Below are positions 49,408-61,793 of a stretch of 64,000 bases of DNA, piece after piece; the first letter of the stretch is position 1; every line of letters begins with the position of its first letter. Where the stretch lies: NCBI GenBank assembly GCA_902806575.1, contig CADCXD010000011.1:62001-126000 (forward strand), in the 5' to 3' direction. The DNA is from Jackrogersella multiformis (Eukaryota; Ascomycota; Sordariomycetes; Xylariales; Hypoxylaceae). The notes below the pieces were generated by a model. The model was not told the origin of the DNA. It saw only the letters and a program-made list of their open reading frames with translations, and did not search any database. Made by a program: the position numbers and the translations under genes.

Positions 49408-51039
49408 ATGGCAGACACACCCAATGCCGTGTCCGCCATCTCGAACCTACATGATATGGCCTCAGCTTCTGTGGACTCAGCTCCATCTTCCCAAGTGAAG
49501 TCTAACCATAGTCCTACCCCCAAAAGAGTTCCGTTTAATCAGATATATAATCTGCCTGCCCCAATCCGCACATATCCGCTGCCAAGTTTTTATCCAAACA
49601 ATCCTATCTCCCTCTTTCATCTCGTTTACGCTTGGGTGGGCCAGCTTGTCTCCCCGCCACCAGTTGAACCCGCCGTGATTCATCAAGGCATCTGGTCCCC
49701 GGAGACTCGATCTGTCCAGATCAAGGACCCTAAGTCGATACGAGCATTATGGGAGCAAGGTTTCTTTGGGAAAGGTAACTACAGTCGAAGTGAGCCAAAC
49801 TGGCTCAAGCGAGAACAGGCTCGGAAAGGCGAGCATGGAGGCCACGTCGCTGAAAATATGACCGTCAAAAGGCGAGAAGAGCGGAAGATGATGAAATGGG
49901 ACCGTGCTAGGAAAGAGCAAGAAGCAATCCAGAGAACAAGACTTCAGGAGGCTTGGGTTGCTCCGGTAGGTCCCATGGAATTATTGGCTCTTCCAAATTC
50001 TCAAGATGACCTGAAATCGATCTATTCTAAAAACATAGTGAGTGGAGGATTAATTCAAGATCTGATCATGAATGGCCTGGAGGGCATTGATAAGGCCGCT
50101 CACGGACCAATGTTGAATGGCACTACATTGTCATTAAACACCAAAACGGTGAAGACCGGGGCTAAGTTTGTTTCGACTGAGAAAGACACGATACTGGCAT
50201 TGTCAGGAATGAAGGATGATTCCTCCTGTCCACCTATTCCGGCGAGCCCCTCTAAAAGACGTAAATCTGTCCGATTTTCGCCTACGGTTGAGTCAGCAAC
50301 CTTCAAATGGTCCGACCCACCAAGTCCCCACCACGATGCCCAACCGAATGGGAGCATAGATGGCAATCTGGCAAATGGAAACCCTCTGGTATCGCGGCCG
50401 ACAGAGCTGAGTTTATTAGAGCCTCTCCTTGAAGGCACTGATACTTCCAACATCACTTCCGAGTCAGATACCCAGCTTGTGGACAAGGAGCACCTTCAAT
50501 TATGTCTGGAAGAAGTTTTCTACCTTGTATTTGCTCTCGGGGCTTTGACGGTTCTAGATCCAGTGACTAATAAACCATTCGCTACGTCTGACTTGTTCAC
50601 GCTCTGTCGTCAGACATCGTACATACCTCCAAGAGAAACAAATCTTCAGCCGGATGATCCGTTTCTCATTCATTATGCCGTGTACCATCACTTCCGTTCT
50701 TTGGGCTGGGTGACGCGACCTGGTATCAAGTTTGGCGTGGATTGGATGTTGTATAACAGAGGACCTGTATTTTCTCACGCCGAGTTTGCAGTCATTGTCC
50801 TACCTGCCTATACGGATCCTTGGTGGAAGGTTGAAGGTCGTCAGCCTCCTCGGAGGTCTTGGCACTGGCTCCATGCAATCAACCGTGTACAGACTACAGC
50901 GTTGAAGACGTTGGTCCTTGCATACGTTGAGATACCGCCACCATTCGAGGAAGGTCTCGGCGCGACAGCGATATTAAAACAGTACAGGGTTCGAGAGTTT
51001 ATTGTGAAGAGATGGCTGAGCAATCGGAATAGGGATTGA
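49408..51039 (+). CDS. sen2: tRNA-splicing endonuclease catalytic subunit Sen2
   Basis: This single exon encodes 543 aa. It cleaves the 5' exon-intron junction of pre-tRNAs within the Sen2-Sen34-Sen15-Sen54 complex. An N-terminal domain includes LWEQGFFGKGNYSRSEPNWLKRE (about residues 111-133), a Sen2 hallmark. A basic coiled coil (about 150-185) and a disordered Ser/Pro stretch follow. The C-terminal endonuclease fold carries the catalytic triad Y449 (YNRGPVF), H457 (SHAEF) and K500 (TTALKTLVL). FLIHYAVYHHFRSLGWVTRPGIKFGVDW precedes the triad, as in the family. The reading frame is uninterrupted, and Kozak-like context CAGCCATGG supports the start. Confidence 0.93.
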   Translation: MADTPNAVSAISNLHDMASASVDSAPSSQVKSNHSPTPKRVPFNQIYNLPAPIRTYPLPSFYPNNPISLFHLVYAWVGQLVSPPPVEPAVIHQGIWSPETRSVQIKDPKSIRALWEQGFFGKGNYSRSEPNWLKREQARKGEHGGHVAENMTVKRREERKMMKWDRARKEQEAIQRTRLQEAWVAPVGPMELLALPNSQDDLKSIYSKNIVSGGLIQDLIMNGLEGIDKAAHGPMLNGTTLSLNTKTVKTGAKFVSTEKDTILALSGMKDDSSCPPIPASPSKRRKSVRFSPTVESATFKWSDPPSPHHDAQPNGSIDGNLANGNPLVSRPTELSLLEPLLEGTDTSNITSESDTQLVDKEHLQLCLEEVFYLVFALGALTVLDPVTNKPFATSDLFTLCRQTSYIPPRETNLQPDDPFLIHYAVYHHFRSLGWVTRPGIKFGVDWMLYNRGPVFSHAEFAVIVLPAYTDPWWKVEGRQPPRRSWHWLHAINRVQTTALKTLVLAYVEIPPPFEEGLGATAILKQYRVREFIVKRWLSNRNRD

Positions 51040-51492
51040 ACGGTTACTTCGGGTGGGACGCATCAGGAGCATCATAGTACGGGGCGGCGTTCTGGGCCTG
51101 TAAATACTGTGCTTCATACAATTAAATGTGTATAAGAATCATGACCAAATTGTGTTTGAACAGATACCAATTATTCTGCAATTGACTACTCTATCAAATG
51201 CTAGTGACTATTAGTAGTGCCTAGTATCCTAGTCCATGGGATACTATGACATGAACGTGAATCTTCCAATCGATACGGCATATCCCAAGCCATCTCCATC
51301 CCTTCGACCTACCGCTATTCAGACGCCCAATGAAGTTTTAGCAGTGACCAATCCAAACCTGCCAAACCTAAAGTCGATAATGTCTTTGTCCCACCTTGAG
51401 GGAGATCCTTGCTTGCTCGTATTTCAGGAGACCTACATATCCCGGTTCTCATGTCGAAGTATAGGGGCTGCACCCTTTCTTCACCTTTCGTT
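51040..51492. other. Convergent intergenic region
   Basis: It is 453 bp between the SEN2 and MFS stop codons, with no feature recognised. Confidence 0.5.
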
Positions 51493-53132
51493 TTAGTTCT
51501 CATTATTATCCTCGCTCTCTCGTTCCGGCTCTGCCACCCCACGGTCATAGTCCTTCTCGCTAGCGGCCGGCATGAACCGTGTGGAGACGGTGAAACCAAC
51601 GGCCATGATGACCAGCACAAGCCAGACGAGGTAGCTCCAGAGAAGCTTGTTCTTGACGCTGGCGGCGAACAGGCTGTTGAAGAGCACGGGGCAGAAAGCG
51701 CGCAGGCCGCTAGTAATGGTCAAGGCCAGGGCGTTCAGGGTGCCGAGGGTGGCCGGCGACGGCGACACGTCGTTGAGCGCGAGCTGGACCCCAGTGAAGG
51801 CCATGCTGACGCCGGACCCGAACACAGCCATCACGGTCACGAGCACCCAGAACAGCATGTCGGTAGCGTGGGTTCCCTGGTAGTAGATCAGGTTCAGCAG
51901 CGGCATGGCGCCCAAGAAGAACGGGTACGCGACGCCGCACGCGCGTAGCACGCCGTTGGTTCCGAGGCGGTGCTGCAGCGGCGGGAAGATGATCAGAAGC
52001 CAAATCGCTTGCGAGAGCCCCGTCAGGCCCATGAAGAGCGAGATCTGGAGCGGCGTGAAGCCTAAGCCGCCGAGCTGCACATTCGTGAACCAGAATACGG
52101 GCACGATGGCCGTGTACGCGAAGCCGAGCGTCATGGCGTGTCCGTAGTTGTAGATTACGATGCCGACGCCGGGGGCTTTGAGGAGGGATAGCGGGGAGGA
52201 TGGAGCGGGTTTGGGAGGGGAGTCGGCGGCTGCTTCGTTGTCGGCGGAGTTGGTGTTGCTGCTCTTATCTTTCTTGAGGGTCTCCTCGACGAACAGCGCG
52301 CTCGTTATCGCGGCTGTTAACCCGATGCACCCGACCACAAGCGAGGATAGCCAATACGGGTACTTCTCAAAAAACACCACGCCGCCGAACGCCCACGGGT
52401 ACTGGTGCGCGGGATCGGCAAGGGCGCCTCCGATCAAAGGCCCGATGAACAAGCCGAGGTTCCCGCTGAACGCGAACCAGCTGAAGGCACGCGCCTGGGT
52501 GCGCGGGGTGCTGTGCTCGGCGATCATGGTCCGGATGGTGACAACGGTGCCGGCGAAGACTCCGGCTAGACATCGCAGCACGATCATCTGCCAGATAGCT
52601 TTCGCAAGGCCGAACAGAGATGTGGAGATTGCCACGCCGATTAGCGAGGAGACGAGGATGGGCTTGCGGCCCCATCGGTCGGATGCTCGGCCCCATAACA
52701 GCATAACGACCATTTGAGTCAAGGAAAAGAGGGACTCGATAAGTCCCCCGTAGAAACCTACGTCTGCTTCGTCCACTATGTGTCGGATTAGGTGTTACGT
52801 TTTGGAAATACGGAAGAGGAAGTAAGGAGCTTACGCTGTCCATTCTCCTGCACCATCTGGTTGATGTAAGGAAATATGGAAAAGAAGGCGATGGGCTCAA
52901 TGAGCCGCGCGTAGCAGAGCAAGAATATCTGCAGCTTCGGCAGCGGCTTGTCGTTGGGTTTTGGGAGCAGGGGATGGTGGGACTCGCCATCCTCTGTGAC
53001 GGTCGTTACGGCTACGGGCGATGACGATGCTAAGAGCGGTGTAGCTTCACTGACCTCGGCGGCGGCCTGCTTAGAGTTGCCGGCATCAGCCTTGCCGTTG
53101 TCATTGTCGTCTGGTGAGTTGCTAAATGTCAT
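51493..53132 (-). CDS. MFS transporter (12-TM type, drug:H+ antiporter-like)
   Basis: Minus-strand exons are 53132-52835 and 52775-51493, with a 59-nt intron (GTAAGC donor, ACATAG acceptor), giving 526 aa. A hydrophilic N-terminus of about 60 residues precedes the first membrane segment (LQIFLLCYARLIEPIAFFSIF). The MFS motif A is GRASDRWGRKP (exon 2) after membrane segment 2, followed by FGLAKAIWQMIVLRCLAGVFAG and a motif-C-like GNLGLFIGPLIGGALA in segment 5. A central hydrophilic loop rich in Lys/Ser/Asp separates the two halves. The layout matches fungal MFS proteins of the YCR023C-like/ZIFL group. The substrate cannot be read from sequence. Exon 2 has a notably high GC third position on the minus strand compared with its neighbours. 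Confidence 0.88.
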
Positions 53133-54229
53133 CGTGAAGATGTGCTTAATGAATTATTGTAATTCTCCAGTAAGTAATGAATCCGGCTGGTTGTCTCAGA
53201 TGTGAGTTCCCGTCAGAGTGACATCCCAAGGATTTATCTCACATATAGCTACCTAGGTAGGGCCTAGGTAGAGATAAATGCAGGTTATGTTACACTGGAG
53301 TTGTCTCTGTAGCGGTCAATTCCTAGTCCTACGGTGACTCCAATAATTTCGTCACCTGCATCAGCCTTGAGGTTCGGCGTGACGATGCGTAGAAGCCTTG
53401 ACTGCTTTGTTTCTATGCGCTAATTGTCCGGTCGAGGACGATGATGGGAAAAGGGGAAAAGGGAAAAAGCCTTTCATAGATCGTCATGACAAGGCTGATA
53501 TATTTATGATGCGGCGTTATGAAAGGACAATATAGGGTCTGTTGATTTATCATTCTAGATAGGAAAACAGTAAGAACCACAGTGTGTATCACACAGTTTG
53601 AAGAGATATAGACGGTGTCTTACCCAGTGCTTTGGTTCACTGTGGACCTTTGCAACCCTATTAATAATACAGGCATCGGTTTCCCTTTTCACGTAGTACC
53701 ACCATCTTCTTGCATCATTTGTGGCTTCATCCTATTCAATAGAGTTCAAATGAAATGAACTCAAAGATGAGATTTAACTTTATCTCACGAATATACTGTG
53801 TGGGGTCGTTATGTAATCAAGAGGATTAAGAAAAATCCTGTGTTTTGCACTCAAGCTTAAAACCTACACAATACAACAACTATTGAACCACTCCTACAAT
53901 ACCGTATTATATTCACTTTTAACATTTCGGTGTCAACATCATGACCTATTCATTACTTTATCAAGCGAACTTCGAACCGAGTGAAGAGAATATATCCCGC
54001 GAGTGCATCACCCAGTAAACATCGCATGCCACTAAAAATTATACTTTAATATGTGGTATGTTACATTCATTAAGTGAGAATTGAAGACAATAGTACATAT
54101 GAAAGAATCAGAGGTAAAATCCAAGGGATATTCCAATCTGGTTCGAAATTCATAACCCATCATACCCAACCAGACCTACATGATGTCAAATATGAATTCA
54201 ATCAACACTACATGCATAGTTCAGTTCCA
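53133..54229. other. Intergenic between the MFS gene and the alcohol oxidase gene
   Basis: The MFS promoter lies in the left part. A CTACCTAGGTAGGGCCTAGGTAGAG site cluster is at 53249-53273. The rest is AT-leaning and without a supported gene. Confidence 0.5.
53250..53259. repeat. TACCTAGGTA palindrome, representative of 12 dispersed copies
   Basis: Exact copies start at 18157, 24558, 27584, 33405, 35389, 53250, 59338, 59520, 60417, 60425, 63799 and 63882. None lies in a coding exon. Many one-base variants and TACCTACC/GGTAGGTA half-site runs are found in the same gaps. Confidence 0.85.
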
Positions 54230-56832
54230 TTACAGGCGGTATCGCAGGACCAGCTCGCCCGGCGCGTTGTACGTCGGAACCTTCATGTCGAGAGCCGAGC
54301 CGGAGTATCCGAGGTCTTCGGCGACTAGTGTGGCGGCCTTCTCGCCAATGAGAAGCGCGGTGGAGTATCTACATTCCGCGTCAGGGGTAATGAAGGCGTG
54401 AACTTGGATGGTTTTACTTACGTGTTACAACCGACGTTGTCGGGGCAGATACTGAGATCTGCTACCTTGAGGCCCTGCACGCCATGGACGTTTAGGCGCT
54501 CATCCAACACACCGTGCTTGACGATGCTGTTACCCTCCCTCGGGGCCATGGAGCAGGTCTAATGAGGAATGTGAGCATTGATCTACCTCGACGAGGATGA
54601 CAAAAACAACGAGTACTTACGCCCAGGCAGTGCCAAGTGCTTTCAACGTGCCTTCTCACCCAATCTTCGACCGCCGAGATATCCTTCTTGCTATACTTGA
54701 GTTCTTCTCGGATCTCTGTCTTGTTGCTGTTCAAGATGTTGGCTTCTGCCGTCTTGGATGGTGCAGGGTTGAAGACACTCCAGCTGCCGTGCTGCAGACC
54801 GGCGCTCAAATTACCAGGGAGAGCGTATCGCTTGGTCGTCTCAAGGTCCATGTCGTTGGCGCGGGCCGGCGAGTCGTAATCGAAGAATGGGTGCATTGCT
54901 TGGACCTCGCCGGCGTAGGCATCCATGCGGCGAGCCGTCTCTCGCGACTTGATGTAGCCCCATACCATCGGTGCCATGTCACGCTCGTCGTTCATGAAGC
55001 CCGGGTCAAAGTCCGGGCTCTCGTAGGGGTCGGCTGACTTGATGTGTATGAATCCTCGGGAGAAGGGGTACTCCAAGAAGTGGAACATGGTGAAGAAGTT
55101 TCCGGGCGGCCTAAATGGTTAGTAAGGAGCTCGATCATACCTATCTAAGCCGATTATCACTTACATGAGCATGTGGTCGCCGAACCATCCAGCAATGACA
55201 GAGTAGTGCATCACAGGCTTGTCAGGCTTGTTCTTAAAGTACGACTCCCAACCTTTGTTAAACTGCGGCGTCGGCCAGGATTCAAACTCCTTCAGCTCCT
55301 TTTCGGTTGGGCGGATTTTCACCCCGGCGTCGATACCATTGGTAGAGAGAGGGCCGGTTCCCTTCAATGCCCACTCGTCGAATACCCCTTAAGTCCAGTT
55401 AGCACGACTACGAGACAAGTGTGCCATTATGGTCGTGCTTACTCTTCTGCACTTCAGGGTCACCCCGAACGAAGTCGTCGAAGCTCTCAGTCCCGGGCTT
55501 TGCACGGAATACAGAGAAGGTCAGGTAATGGTCCTGGAAGTTGAGACCAACACCAGGGAGATCGACGATAGGCTTAACTCCGGCCGCCTTGAGCTTCTCG
55601 GGGTCGCCTAGGGGTGGTTAGTGCCAGCAACTCCGCATTCGGGTTTGGTATACATACCGATGCCAGATCGCTGGAGGATTAGCGGGGAAGAAATAGTGCC
55701 TCCAGATACGACAATTTGCCTTCGTGCTTTGAAGATGCGAGGCTTTAGCTGATTAGAGTGGAGTGGCTTAGTCGGCCTTCAACTAAGTCAGCCTCTCTGC
55801 ATATGACTCATTCATTAGTCGACTCCAACTTACACTGTTTGGACCGCGACGGCTCTGCCATTCTCGATAATGACCTTTTCTACCTTGGTGTTGCAAGCAA
55901 GATACAGATTGTTGTGGATAGCGCGAGTCGAGTGGACATATGCATGGGCACTGTCACTGCGTCGACCAGTCTATATCACATCAACAGTTAGTCATCGATC
56001 TAGACACAGGGGCAGAGGCACGTACATCACGATTGATCCACTTCAACCAATGCTCAGCACCATGACCAGTGCTCAGGTCTTCTAAATCATCGACCACGGG
56101 AATATCTTGAGATTCTGCCGCCCTCAGGAAGTCGTCCTTAATGGGATATGTGCTAATGGTAATTAGTTCCATCTGTGTTCAGAATCGAGCTCTGATATTC
56201 CACTTACTAGTTTCCGAATGAAACCTTGATCGGTCCTTCAAACCCGTGGACATCCCTTCGCTAGTTAGTAATTTTCCGAAACATTGGTTCTATTTAACTA
56301 ACTTGTTGTGGCAAGCTCGCTGGTACGTCTCATGTTTCTTCATGAGCGGGAGAAGTTCCTTGGTAGTCCATCCCTTGGCCTGGAAGTCGTCGTAGTCGGA
56401 TGCCGAAGCACGCGTGTACATCTAGAAAGTCTTAGCCTCCCATAATCTGGAAACTGTGTATTTTTCTAACCAAAAAGTTAATGCTGGAACCCCCTCCCAA
56501 GATATGGGCGCATGGAACTACAGCTTTTCTCCCGGAGAGGTGCTTAGACGGGCGAGCTTCATAGAAAGACGCTGTTTTCGAGTCCAGCTTCATGTTACGG
56601 GGGTAAACCCCCGGCCTGAACACCCATGGATTGTTGAGGTTGCTCTCTCCAGCTTCAATGAGAAGAACCTTCAGGTTATGATCCAGATTTGCCAGACTGC
56701 GCAGAATTAGTACAACAAGTTCTCACGTGCGGACGGAGCCGTGGATTGAATGGCGTACCGTCCTGCCACCACGCAACCACAACTGCCACCTCCACACACA
56801 ATAATATCGAATTCTTCTGGTAGTGCGCCCAT
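54230..56832 (-). CDS. Alcohol oxidase, GMC flavoprotein family (12 exons)
   Basis: Minus-strand exons by hand: 56832-56759, 56696-56471, 56421-56303, 56255-56208, 56152-56026, 55970-55836, 55766-55658, 55607-55443, 55387-55165, 55110-54621, 54558-54422, 54368-54230. This gives 663 aa (657 if exon 7 starts at 55748). All junctions keep frame and most have GTAAGT-like donors; the intron between 55836 and 55766 is the least certain. It oxidises short primary alcohols with O2, giving H2O2. It shows the FAD dinucleotide motif CGGGSCG (13-19), GGGSSINF with MYTRASASDYDDF across a splice site, the ARRQIVVSGGTISSPLILQRSGIG block, and the catalytic region WHCLGTCSMAPREGN, then DNVGCNTYSTALLIGEKAA. 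The C-terminus ends YRL, not a standard PTS1 tripeptide. Confidence 0.9.
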
Positions 56833-59800
56833 GTCTTGTTGTTGTTGTTGTTTTTGATCTCTAGCCGAATATCTTAGAGAACATGTTGTGAAACCACTCT
56901 AAGGGGCGGTGGTGGCGTACTTATGCTTGATCAAAAACTGGGCGGGCAGGGTTCACAAATATCTGAGGTGAGGGGAATCTACGAAGCTCCAAAAGTTAAG
57001 ACGTCTCCCCTCGAATGGCTCACGCGAAAACCGCCAATAACGACTCCTCGCTACTCAAGTCACGCATTTAGGTTCGGACTACTAACCATAATCCTCCAAA
57101 TAACCCCTCCTTCCCGGTAACTTATTCGACAGGGGATGCCAACTCATAGTCGAGGTCATCTGATATCTAACAATGCAACATTTCTGCATATGTGCCTGTA
57201 GCCGAGAAAAGACGATCGGATAAGATGGGAAGCAAAGCCCAGAAAAGCCCAGAGTCAAGTAAAGGGTCTTATGCAACCAGACTTGGAACAACCAGGTTCA
57301 GGCTCCTAAATTGCCTTACGTTAAGTGTTACTAGGTTGAGTCTATCCACGTCACCAGACGTGCCTCATCCGTAGTAGCAGATCTACGGTTAACTGCTTAA
57401 GTTCTAAGGTTTACATGTAGCTAGGAGGAAGTAAGTAAGAAGTGATGTGATGTCGTTTAGCAGTGGTATCTCGGTGAGGCTCGGGAAGTTGTTCCTCGCA
57501 GCCTTGTGGTCATCCTACCCCTATTAGTCTATTACCCCAGGTTGCTTTGCGTATACCTGCACATCTATTGGCCACTAGTTGATGGAGCTCATATGCAAGA
57601 CGGATAGCAAAATGCGGGGGAAGCTACCATAATGTCAAATACCCGCCAATCTACATGCAGCTCATGCTTCCCCGCAGTTTTCGAGGCGGATATTCTAGTT
57701 CGTTTATTATATCGTGGAGTCTATACGTATTCCAAGAGCAGCACGTTGCATGCGCAGCTTACACCAATAGTCTCCGTGCCGTACCTTAGCGTTCGACGCT
57801 GACCCTTCGTTTGGCCAAACCAGTTTGTCTCCGTAGGGTTGGCAGCTTATTGTCCTCGACCTGTCCAGGACTTTCTCCATACCAATCATCTCCCGAGACA
57901 TGGCAGTGGATCAAGAATCCAAGGCACGCTAAGTGATGCTAAAAACCCTTACTCCTAAATCTCCACCCTCAGCTGTGTAAGCCGAGAGAAGAACCGTTTT
58001 TTTTCTTGTTGGAGATCGAGTCGATCGACGACATGCAGCTGGGCATCTCGGATATCATGATATTGAACTGCCGATGAAACTGATACTAGACGACCCTTTC
58101 TGTGCTACTTGAGATGCATAACTATCTACTCGTTGCATTCCATTGCTGCACTTGACGAGGGGAAATTGGAGAATCTGACAGCTCTGACTGCAACAAATAG
58201 CCCGTGTCTTTCTCTTTCCGGCCAATTCAAGCCATGTGCCCTCCACCACTTGAATCCTAGAGCCAATATCGAACCCCAGCTAGAGTTACACATACTGTGA
58301 ACGCTTTTATGCGAGCTATGCAGCGAGCCTATTAGACTCCAGGAGGATCCAGATAGATTGAAGTCTGTTCCGTTGCTTAGACCTATGCGTGGCGGACACA
58401 CCGGGACACCTCTAGTATAGTAGGCAGTCTCCCCTCACTCTAAAGTCTAAGCCCCCTTGCTTTGCCCACTGCATGAGACGGACGATCATAAAGAAATGGG
58501 TTCCTTTTACCTAAGTAGCAAGCGTAATGAATAGTGATAGAAATGAATTGAAATCATGGGGCATCTTGTTCTGGCGGTAACTCTTTAAGTTCATCCTACA
58601 TGGTCGTGTTCATACTATTATAAGATAATGATATATTAGGTACAACGAGAATGCCGCCTTGAACCGCGTTTCTAATAAGGGCCTGACTTGCATGCTAGGT
58701 TAACCAATCAAAGTACTATAGAGATGTTGGCCCCCACGTAGAGCTGAATTTATAACTATTGCCACTCTGACGGTCGTGATGGCAGATCTCTCTGCGACTT
58801 AAGCTCACAGGAAACACCATAGGTTCCGAGAGGGATGCTTACGGATTATAGCAGTACATCAAGTTAACCTTACAAACCCCATTGACTGGCCAGCCACCAT
58901 CCTCTGCAGCACTGATAGCATAAACATACTTCACACGTCTACATAATGTGGTGTACACCTACCACCTCGGGCTATAACAACCATGTAGCTGGCTGTACAG
59001 TGACATAACATCCTAGAGGCCATGCAACTGCCGTTACACTCTGCCTTAATCCGAGCTCTACCCATGGAGTAGGGTCGATTGATGCGTTACACTAGGTTAG
59101 GCCTTTGTCTTTGGCCCGGTGATGTATCATGTTTAAGAATTAGGAATTTCCTTTGTAGGCAACCCCGTAACTATTAGGCTATGCATGTCTACCTTCTTGT
59201 CTAGCGTATATAGACTTGGGGCTTCACACAGGAGAAAATTCGGTATGTGATGCCTAGGAACTAGTCTTTCAGGATCTTCAAATGATGTTGGTTGCCTCCC
59301 CTTTGTTCGGGAATAGATGTTTACCCATACTCGCATCTACCTAGGTATGCTACACCCTGTGAGACTTGAAACTTGCATGGACTTGCAGTAAAGCGAAGAA
59401 TTCTTAAGTCCTTAGGTACTTTAAATGACTTGAAACGAATCATAGAGATTATATTAAGTCACTACCTTATGATATTACAAGAGCCGGCTTATTGGCCTAT
59501 ATTTCGGCAGTACGCTATCTACCTAGGTAGGTTAAGTGATAAAGTTCTAGCTGATTACTAAGCAATCATTGTTTTTATCATGAAAAAAAGCTTTGGAGAT
59601 GAATTATTCTAGTAAATACCTAATGTTAGTGTGGATAGTGGTGGTCCGCTTATATGGTATATACCTGTATAACTGTATAAGTAAAGGGGCTAAAGGCCTC
59701 GTGTAAATAGGAGGTAGGTATGAGTAGTCTTCTAAGCATATTAACCTAGGTTTATATTCCTCAAATAACTTGCTGAGCCTCCTTCTCTTAAACTTCACCT

Positions 59801-60594
59801 TACATCCAGAGAACAACCAAATGTCCCATATTTCCCAGCACCGAGTAAATGAGCTATAGTATGATATAGCAATTTCTACTACACACCTGCGTACGAAAAT
59901 ACCACGGGACAAAGCAGCCACAATCACATCTATAGGTCCAATTACGGAGGATATCCATTGAAACAGGGCGAACAGACCGTTACAATAATGTGACCTAGGA
60001 CCAGTGAACATTTAGGAACGGGTATACTGCCGGGGGTGGTGTCCCTATTCCGCCTCAGCCTACTATACCTATGTAAGGTACCTAGAGTTGAGTCTATAGT
60101 GGAGAAGGAGCACAAGTTTTTAATCAGGAACAAGATGTTGTATGAATAATAGGCTTTTATACATTAAAAAACTACATATAGATATGGAAATGGTACAGGT
60201 GGTGGTAAGTGAAAAGTTGCTCTAAGGAGAGAACTTATAAAGCTTAACAATATTAAAATATGTCATACAACGAAAGGATCTGGAAAATGCGGGATCTCAT
60301 CTGCTCTCCTAAAGGCAAACCAGGTATTGGCAGATTATTCCCCAGTGTTATAGGTTTTTTTTTGTTCGATCTCTTCTTTTTATTGTCACTTTCATTACCT
60401 GGGTACACAACATACCTACCTAGGTACCTAGGTATGTATAATACGAGCACCTAAACTACTATACTTACCTCACAAAATAAAATAAGAATAGGTAACAATA
60501 AAAAACAGTCAAATAATCACAGCTATGGCGGTTTTCTCATTTTTCTTCAAGCTTGTGTATTATTTAAATTTTCTATCTCGCAAATTTAGCAATC
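56833..60594. other. 3.8 kb interval without a supported gene
   Basis: It starts with the alcohol oxidase promoter, which has a (GTT)n run at about 56838-56852. Scattered ORFs of 60-135 codons are not coding by eye. TACCTAGGTA occurs at 59338, 59520, 60417 and 60425, the last two overlapping, so this is the densest part of the window for that motif. Confidence 0.5.
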
Positions 60595-61793
60595 CTAGAT
60601 CTCGCGAACGAAGTGAAGTTCATTAATCCTTCCCTCCGTGTGTTCGGGAGCCACCATCTCTTCACTCGGCATCGTCGCCACGGGGGTCGGGTTTAGGATA
60701 CCCGTCTCGGGGTTCCGCCTAAGCGCCACGAGACCCGACTCGCCGAGCTCGTTCCCCACAAAGACATACTCCTGCCTAGCGTCTATGCTAAGGCTGAACA
60801 TGCGCGGAAGAAGACCGCCGCTCGAAACTCTGCCGTGATAAACGAGGCGCGCGCTTTCATCCGGTCTTTTTCGTACCCTGAAGTGCCCGATGTGATCTGT
60901 CTCATCGCCCGTAAGCCGGTTAGAAACGTAGATGTCCAGCTGATTCTTAGCAACCTCCAGCTCCGCAAACACTGCTACCGATGGATCCTTTGGGGGGGAG
61001 TTGCCGTAAGTGCTATATACATGGGCCTGGATAAACTGAACCGGGTCTTCGGTGTAGTCGAGCTCATATAAAAAAGCTGGTTCGAGAGCTCTCCTACCAT
61101 TAGCATGTAACGAGATTTCCCCCTCGTAAAGAAAGCGACGCGGCGTGGTCCGACGCCCTTAGGTACGGGAACAACACGGGTGATTTCGTACAGGTCATCT
61201 CTCGAGTCGATGACCAACAACGAATCGCCGCCGAGGTTTGGCACGACGAAGAAACGGCCGGTCTGATCTAGGACAGCTTGATGCGGGCGGTGGTGTCTCC
61301 GCGGGGGGGTAGGCGTGCCGGGGACGGAAAGGCTCTTCATTAACTTGAGGGTGCTGTAGGGTCCGGATACGTCCCAGATGTCGATCTTACCACTGCGGTA
61401 GCAGGCCTCGACGATACGGGTCTTGTCTTTGTTGAATTCGAGGTGGACACCGCCGAGGGAGCCATTGTCGTTGTAGGTAACCAAGGTAGGCTTGTCAAAG
61501 TATTTCTTTGTGAGATTGAGAGCTACTAAACTAATATCCAGATTTCTGGATGAATTTGCATTGGCAGAAAAGTCAGGGCCGAGTTTAAATAAATTGGTGG
61601 CGTGGCCTCTCGAGTTTACGGCGTATAGGAGGTTTGGATCCTTAAAGAGCATCCAACTGGGCATCCAATCCGGCAGTACGTATCTCCCGGCGATGGTGAA
61701 CTTGGCGCCGTCGAAGTTAACGACCAAGATTTGATCCCGACTTCCGACCACGAGCTTCTTCAGCTCGGCGTTCGATGGATTTTGATGAGCCAT
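60595..61793 (-). pseudogene. Seven-bladed beta-propeller lactonase with a one-base frameshift
   Basis: Two adjoining minus frames make one lactonase-type protein (6-phosphogluconolactonase / muconate cyclase fold) of about 399 aa once a single missing base is allowed for. The real start is ATG 61793 (MAHQNPSNAELKKLVVG); a TTG further upstream is not needed. Frame one runs through FFVVPNLGGDSLLVID and MLMVGELSNQLF. In the top strand at 61070-61075 there is a run of six A, and a seventh would join it directly to the second frame at LYELDYTEDPVQF, which continues through DIYVSNRLTGDE and EYVFVGNELG to the stop at 60595. No GT-AG pair gives a credible intron (the only local option is 35 nt and removes conserved residues). 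Either a young pseudogene or a homopolymer sequencing error. Confidence 0.75.

Noticed and set aside
58126..58401. 91-aa minus ORF
   Set aside because: No conserved features, overlapped by a plus ORF, in a gene-poor gap.
61037..61087. 35-nt GT-AG intron in the lactonase as explanation of the frame change
   Set aside because: Too short for a fungal intron and would delete the conserved VGELSNQL segment.
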